A stretch of DNA of 64,000 nt from Sthenelais limicola (Eukaryota; Annelida; Polychaeta; Phyllodocida; Sigalionidae): contig OW804102.1 in assembly GCA_942159475.1 (NCBI GenBank), positions 21,518,684 to 21,582,683 of the forward strand, read 5' to 3'. The translations under genes and the position numbers were made by a program. A model generated the notes under the pieces. It worked only from the letters and a program-made list of their open reading frames with translations. It did not search any database and was not told the DNA's origin. The first letter of the stretch is position 1, and each line of letters begins with the position of its first letter. Shown here piece by piece: positions 59,101 through 64,000 of the stretch.

Positions 59101-62100
59101 GAAAAGGGGTACTTTCCAAAGGCTGGAACAGAAAAGCGTACAGGGGGGGGGGGGGGGGGGGGGGGCGGGGAGCAAAGAAACGGGAGGAATAGCAGGAGAA
59201 GTAGCGTGGCAGTGGAACCCAGGCTTAACCGTCTCTATGGCTCATTGTGTTCGTATGGGGAGACAACATCCTGACAATAGGGCATTTGCATGTCTCACTG
59301 TGCATGTCTTATAACAGGGCATGCTGGATGGATGGTGTGCGGACAGAATTCCGCCAGTGAAAACCTCCCTAGGCATAACCCCGCCGTCAGAACCCCCTCC
59401 CTCTTCCAGGCAACCCCCCCTTGCCAATATCCCGCCATGCCAATACCCCGCCCGCCAGAACCCCGCTATTCAGAACCCCGCGCTGCCTTCATCCAGCCAT
59501 ACCTGGCGGGGTTTTGCCCTAGAACCGGGATGGATTTAGGTCAAATCTGACATAAAAATATTGATCAATATGTACGGGGAAATTGAATCCGTGCCCAGGT
59601 GCTACTGTATACATGCATGGTCAAACATTCATAATATTGTTCCTGGCTCCCCTAAAGCGAATAGCGATTCGATCAAGTGATCTCAACTATACACACACAA
59701 TAATAAATGGCAGCATACGTGCGTCAGGTCATTAGAAAATATACACAATCGGCAATTTTACATACATTTTGCTAATTCTACTGTATATTACTTCTGTAGT
59801 GGTCCAACAATAAAATTATTTTATAACATGAACTGTACTGGTGGCGTGGTCATGTTTTTATTTGTTATTTAGTCGCATGTTGGTGTGAGTATATTAGATG
59901 TATAGTGTTGATTTCAGAGTTCTGTTTGGTGATGCTGAACTGTATTTAAAACCTCATTGTTATCTTAAATTGGGATATAAGAGCCTGCCTGAGATATTTT
60001 AAAACTAATATATTATTATACAGAAGCTTAAACTATATTTGTATATTCTGGCCTAGACGCTCCAAAATACAGGCTACATTCGGACGGACATTGCATTTGG
60101 CACTGGCTATGGTAATACCGTAGAGAAAGGTAATACCATACTATATTTTGCTCAGCCTTTTTAGATCGAATAAGTTCTTGACCCATGCAGTAAGGGATTA
60201 GAATAACACCTGTTACCTCTCGTGGAGCTATATATTTGAACTATATGTACAGTCACTCAGAGATTGGTCTCGGACTGTGGAACTGCTTTGGAAAAATATG
60301 ATCAGACAATGATCTTTTCATGAGACTATATTATGTGAGCGAATTGAACTTAACTAGATAATAGATGTATTCAAATAACGAATAAGCAAAATCCGCAGTT
60401 AGCTTCATTTTCAGAGCATGATATTTTAGTATTATAATCGAGTCCGATTATCCTACTTAACTAGGAAAGCATTCAGATGAAAAAACGCAAGCTTAGCTAA
60501 TTATTTCTATAATTATCTTGTTGGCCTTAACGTTGAAAACAAATGGTGAAATAAATAGCTCTCGCATTCGTTATGTGTTACAGAGATTTGATATTCTATG
60601 TGTTACACATGTTCAAGATAAATACCATGGTGTAAAAAGTATTTAATTGTGTCTGTAATTCAGCTCTGCCGAATCAGGCTTGAATAATCTAGAGACGTGC
60701 ATTTGCCCACACCTGAACCTAAGTTTTAAGGACTTATCATTAAAGCTAGATTATATTTTCCTAAGTAGCTAAAACCATAAACCTTACGTGGGTCAGATTG
60801 TCAGAAAATGTGTACAATCGGCAGTTTTATACACATTTAATAAATCCTTCCAAATTAGGCTGAAAAGTGACGAAGGCTAGGTGAGTATCTTTGGCATTGA
60901 GATGATTTAAGATATATGTTTGTTTATGTTAAACTGTTTTTTGAATATCATTTCTGTCTTAAATTCTGGTTATTTGAAACTTCATTCTCAGCTATTACGA
61001 CAAATAAATCCGTAACAAATGTATCCATATTATGACTTATAGGAGTGGATGTTCTACTGCTGATATGTTTATATATTAATAAGAAGTCGAATCGGCGGAG
61101 AAAAAACAAGTCCTTCAAATACAAATAAGGACATTTAGAAGCCCTCTAACAACAAAAACTGGACAAACCCTCCAAAACTTTGGTCAAATGACATTTAGAT
61201 GGGCTGGAAAAGAACGAAAGAAAATGTTTTTTTATATATATTTTTTTTTAATATTTTTGTAAAGGACCAGATCACCGCGATGGTCGTCTTCCTCTAGCAC
61301 CTGACCGATGTTAACTGAGAGTGCAGCTTTAAGAAGATTGGTGAAGGCCAATTGTACATTTTCTGACGATCTGTACCATTGGAGTAGGAGTAGTGTGTGC
61401 ATCGTGTGTTATATGTTTCTCTTCCTCTCCAATGCTTGCTGACTGCCTTATCAAGGGCCGAGCTACTATAAAATTATGCAATATTTGGAATTATACAACA
61501 TACTGGTGCAGCATGATTTTATAAGTGCAAATCAATACTAATGACGATATATACACAAGCTGTATATATGTATGTGGTATGTCGCAGACGAATGAGTTAT
61601 AAGTCGAGAGAACTGATTTTTTTTAAAGACACCATCATATCTGAAAGTTAAGAGATTAATATTTGAGATTAATTAAGTGGATTCCAATGATATGAACATT
61701 TAAGGAATTTAAGAAGTAATTTGTATATTTGATGTTTGATTTTGTATTTGTTTGAAAAATTAGTTTGCAATATTTCATGGTGGACAATTACTAGTAAAAA
61801 AGTACCTTAGAAACGCGAGGATAAATATATATATCTTTAATAGACTGTCCTGAAATTTGGTAGATATATTCCTACAACGTAAAGCGCTAGATATCCCTAA
61901 ATGAGCACATTCTTACAAAGAAATTTTGGTAGATGTGTTTGAAGCTTGACCTTAATGATTAATAGTTGGAAGCCATTCCCTATTGTATGGATCAATGCAA
62001 TCTCTAATAAGGCCTTAAATGCTATACAAATAGTCACTAACATGCTGTATATCCCGACTATAATAATCGTCAAATTCTTAAGATTGTTCTCTCTTGTCAT

Positions 62101-62789
62101 TGTATGGAACTATTACAGAACGACCGGAAAATATTGCTATAAAAAGAGTTAGCATTGTTCCTTGAAAACTTTAAAAGAATAAAAGCTACCATGATTTACA
62201 AACTAATTCAAAGAACTAAGCTATGATAATTATCCCTGCTGTAGGACCATTATACCTCCCCAATTCCATTTTTTCTTCTTTTATTTACTATTATTTTTAT
62301 ACTGCAAATCCGTCTGCAAATGAGGGTTGCGTTACAAACAAGCATTTCACAGTGTACAATGAAACGTATTACTAATTGAGGACATGTACATATCTATATA
62401 GGCTCACGTGAAATAATTCAAAGAAGAATAACCATGGCCAATAATACTAATGATAAGGAACGGAGTCAACTTAATTGAAGACACCTCACATCGAATTCTG
62501 GTAATTAACTATTTAACCAAATAATAAATAAACTGAATTTGAATAAACAAACTAAACTTCTACTAGGGTAATCTAACCGAGTTTACCTTTGAGAAGTATG
62601 GGAATAGCAGTATCGACACGGCTCTGACCCAAGGTATTGGACCTTGGTAACTTTGCACTGAGCCTGTTTGAAGTTTTCAGCCGCGTTGAAGTCCTGTAGC
62701 ACAGTAAATATAACGGTAACTAAAGCCCCTGTCGCTAAAACTCCAAAGATAGTTGCAAAGATCATCCGACAGGTCCTTGCGCGAGCCAT
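56119..62789 (-). CDS. BK-channel beta-subunit-like (KCNMB family) protein
   Basis: Three exons join in phase: 62789-62587, 56774-56618 and 56454-56119 (stop). The protein is 231 residues, within the KCNMB range of about 190-280. There are two membrane helices: IFATIFGVLATGALVTVIFT near the N-terminus and VLTALLIPGVVAVLAFIFLI near the C-terminus. The loop between them has at least eight cysteines, the motif SYPCFRVDVRY and FGKFECYYDSTD, which match the family YPC..V.V and F.C.YD positions. An N-glycosylation sequon (NAT) is visible in exon 2. Known: KCNMB subunits modulate calcium-activated BK potassium channels through the extracellular loop. Inferred from architecture and motifs; an arthropod TipE-type subunit is an alternative. 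Intron 1 is 5.8 kb and full of repeats. Confidence 0.72.
57438..59227. mobile_element. MITE family 5, long foldback in KCNMB-like intron 1
   Basis: Terminal inverted repeats of about 57 bp (left AAAGCCTGGATTCCACTGCC; right GGCAGTGGAACCCAGGCTTA) enclose 1.7 kb. The inside has C runs at 57605-57619 and 57962-57987, CT-rich and GA-rich tracts (57960-58310), and a G run at about 59143-59171. Repeated TTCGCGGA and TTTTGCCACAAAAAG-type words also occur. No transposase was seen. Confidence 0.88.
59330..59520 (+). repeat. GC-rich CCCCGCC minisatellite-like stretch
   Basis: AACCCCGCC, CAGAACCCCGC and ATACCCCGCCC units recur at about 15-20 base spacing. GGCGGGGTTTTGCC at the right is inverse to the units. 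Confidence 0.6.
60787..61373 (+). mobile_element. MITE family 1 interrupted by MITE family 2
   Basis: The left part of family 1 (GTCAGATTGTCAGAAAATG...TTCTGTCTTAAATTC) stops at about 60970 and resumes at about 61335 (GATTGGTGAAGGCCAATTG) to end in ACATTTTCTGACGATCTG. Between them lies a complete family 2 element. Confidence 0.85.
60971..61334 (+). mobile_element. MITE family 2, nested copy
   Basis: The inverted ends TTCATTCTCAGCTATTACGA and GTTAACTGAGAGTGCAGCTT lie inside a family 1 element. An extra T-rich and unrelated segment at about 61225-61300 suggests a further small insertion. Confidence 0.83.
61380..62586. other. Rest of KCNMB-like intron 1
   Basis: AT-rich; no further exon or repeat was recognised. 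Confidence 0.4.
62587..62789 (-). CDS. KCNMB-like exon 1
   Basis: ATG at 62789. It encodes the short N-terminus, the first helix and the loop start (KVTKVQYLGSEPCRYCYSHT). The donor AAAG|GTAAAC is in phase 2 and fits the single T that opens exon 2. Confidence 0.72.
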
Positions 62790-63640
62790 GATCAGTTGCG
62801 ATCCTCTTGCGGGTAACTTGAAGGTGAGGTGTCCAGTTTATCGTGGTCGTGAGAAAGTGAAGGTAGGTTTTTTAACGCTAGGATATTGTTACGTAATCAT
62901 CTGGAATATTGGGCACAAGTAGCCTGTGCACGATCACTCCTTCTTGGCCACATGCATCATTATAGGTCGTTCTACTAAGATTTGACAGTTGAGCTTGAAA
63001 TTAAAATGAGGTATACCTACGAAATTGTCGCATGGCGTTGACATCAACCCATCATCAATGTATTCGATATATATTATCTGTCATGTTGAAAGGTCTTATC
63101 GCTATATATATAATACATACAGATTTTTTAAATTCCAGTTTTCATAACATGGAACATGGAATTGGACATTGCATTCTACAATGTAGCTCTTCCATTTTGC
63201 CCATGAAATAATACATTAAGGGTTCTCAAGCCTATTATGAAAAAGTAATCAGGTTTTCCCCAAACTTGAATCGTGTGTAGGCCTACACATGATCATACCA
63301 AGGCCACGTATGATTTTTAAAAGCATTTCATCGACTAGTTTTTAAAATATGGGGTGGCAAATATTTTGACTCTTTTACTATTGGTTCCTCTGGAAAATGA
63401 TGAATTTTCAAAACATATTCCTATTTCTCACCAAGAACCCATAATCAACTTTTTTCAGCTGTAATATATACAGCCTGGAGGTGTTATGTTCGGCTGACCT
63501 TGTACCTTGTGTAAGCACTGTTGGGGAAATAAAGCTACGGAAACAGAGGTCGTTGTCCAGTTTTACTTTCCCTTAGTTGAGAGGAATATCGAACCTGGGT
63601 TGTTTAAGTAATAGCACGACAGTTATCGCAGGCTGGATAA
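62790..63640. other. Upstream region of KCNMB-like gene, nothing identified
   Basis: No clear exon. Near 63480-63570 a GAAATAAAGCTACGG stretch resembles the end of an LTR or retroelement, but no partner sequence was seen. Confidence 0.3.
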
Positions 63641-63649
63641 CTAGTGTCA

Positions 63650-63920
63650 CCATAGGGCAATTAGAGCCTGAGTTTATTGTCCAAGCTGGCCCTCTATGCC
63701 TGACGGGAATCCTGTCGAGGCCGGAGGCCGAGACAGGTTTCCAAAGGCATAGAGGGCCAGCGAGGACAATAAACGAAGGCTCTAATGGCTTTAGTCCCCG
63801 TTGGTTGGGCTGTTTACCGGAAGTTCTCTAGGCATAGAGGGCCAGCGGGACCGGTAGTGACCACTGGCCCTCTATGTGTCTATAACGGGCCAGCTCAGAC
63901 CAACCAACGGGGACTAATTA
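63650..63920. repeat. Compound foldback at the right edge
   Basis: Nested inverted arms: TTAGAGCCTGAGTTTATTGT at about 63660 against ACAATAAACGAAGGCTCTAA at 63768-63787; GGCCCTCTATGCC against GGCATAGAGGGCC, which occurs twice more; and TAGTCCCCGTTGGTTGG against CCAACCAACGGGGACTA. No ORF with support. Confidence 0.8.
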
Positions 63921-64000
63921 CTGATAAACTACCTGTAGAAGAGCCTACAGCCCCGAATTGGTACGAGCAACCTCTGGGGTTCACTACAAATATATGGAAA

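Noticed and set aside
58982..59550. Gly-rich and Pro-rich ORFs around 59.0-59.5 kb
   Set aside because: Produced by the G run and the CCCCGCC minisatellite.
63480..63570. Possible LTR end (GAAATAAAGCTACGG)
   Set aside because: No second LTR, primer-binding site or polyprotein was seen in the window.

Overview
The window is nuclear DNA of an invertebrate animal. It is AT-rich, and its genes are split into short exons with GT/AG introns. Many short inverted-repeat elements (MITE-like) and one full-length LINE retrotransposon lie among them. Kazal-module arrays on symmetrical phase 1-1 exons, a BK-channel beta-subunit-like gene, an NHL-propeller membrane protein and a methylthioribose-kinase-like gene point to a marine bilaterian such as a lophotrochozoan or invertebrate deuterostome. 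The species cannot be fixed from sequence alone. No rRNA, tRNA or CRISPR array was recognised.

Layout. 0.4-2.6 kb: minus-strand 5' part of a Lys/Arg-rich protein gene that runs off the left edge. 4.3-5.2 kb: a duplicated copy of a membrane-protein first exon. 6.2-13.1 kb: an apparently intact L1/Tx1-type LINE with target-site duplication, poly(A) tail, ORF1 (coiled coil, RRM-like part and a C-terminal NADAR domain) and ORF2 (APE endonuclease, reverse transcriptase, CCHC finger). 13.4-19.8 kb: duplicated flank, MITEs and a possible decayed gene. 19.8-30.9 kb: minus-strand gene for a single-pass membrane protein with seven Kazal modules plus two decayed modules. 31-39.3 kb: no gene found, only repeats, palindromes and simple sequence. 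39.3-44.3 kb: eight-exon minus-strand gene resembling methylthioribose kinase but with a degenerate catalytic loop. 44.3-50.5 kb: repeats only. 50.6-54.4 kb: plus-strand three-exon gene for a membrane-anchored NHL propeller. 56.1-62.8 kb: minus-strand three-exon KCNMB-like gene. 63.6-63.9 kb: a compound foldback.

The first exon of the Kazal gene and a block upstream of it are duplicated about 20-26 kb away. The LINE sits between the two blocks of only one copy. The Kazal and NHL genes share a design: the first exon encodes a short N-terminal tail plus one transmembrane helix and ends in phase 1, so extracellular modules can be joined behind it.

The most unusual item is the LINE. Its ORF1 protein ends in a complete NADAR domain, a fold known from NAD/ADP-ribose-linked N-glycosidases and ADP-ribose removal. 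ORF1 and ORF2 lie in the same frame, separated by a single TAG. All exon joins were deduced by eye from splice sites and phase; no transcript data were available.
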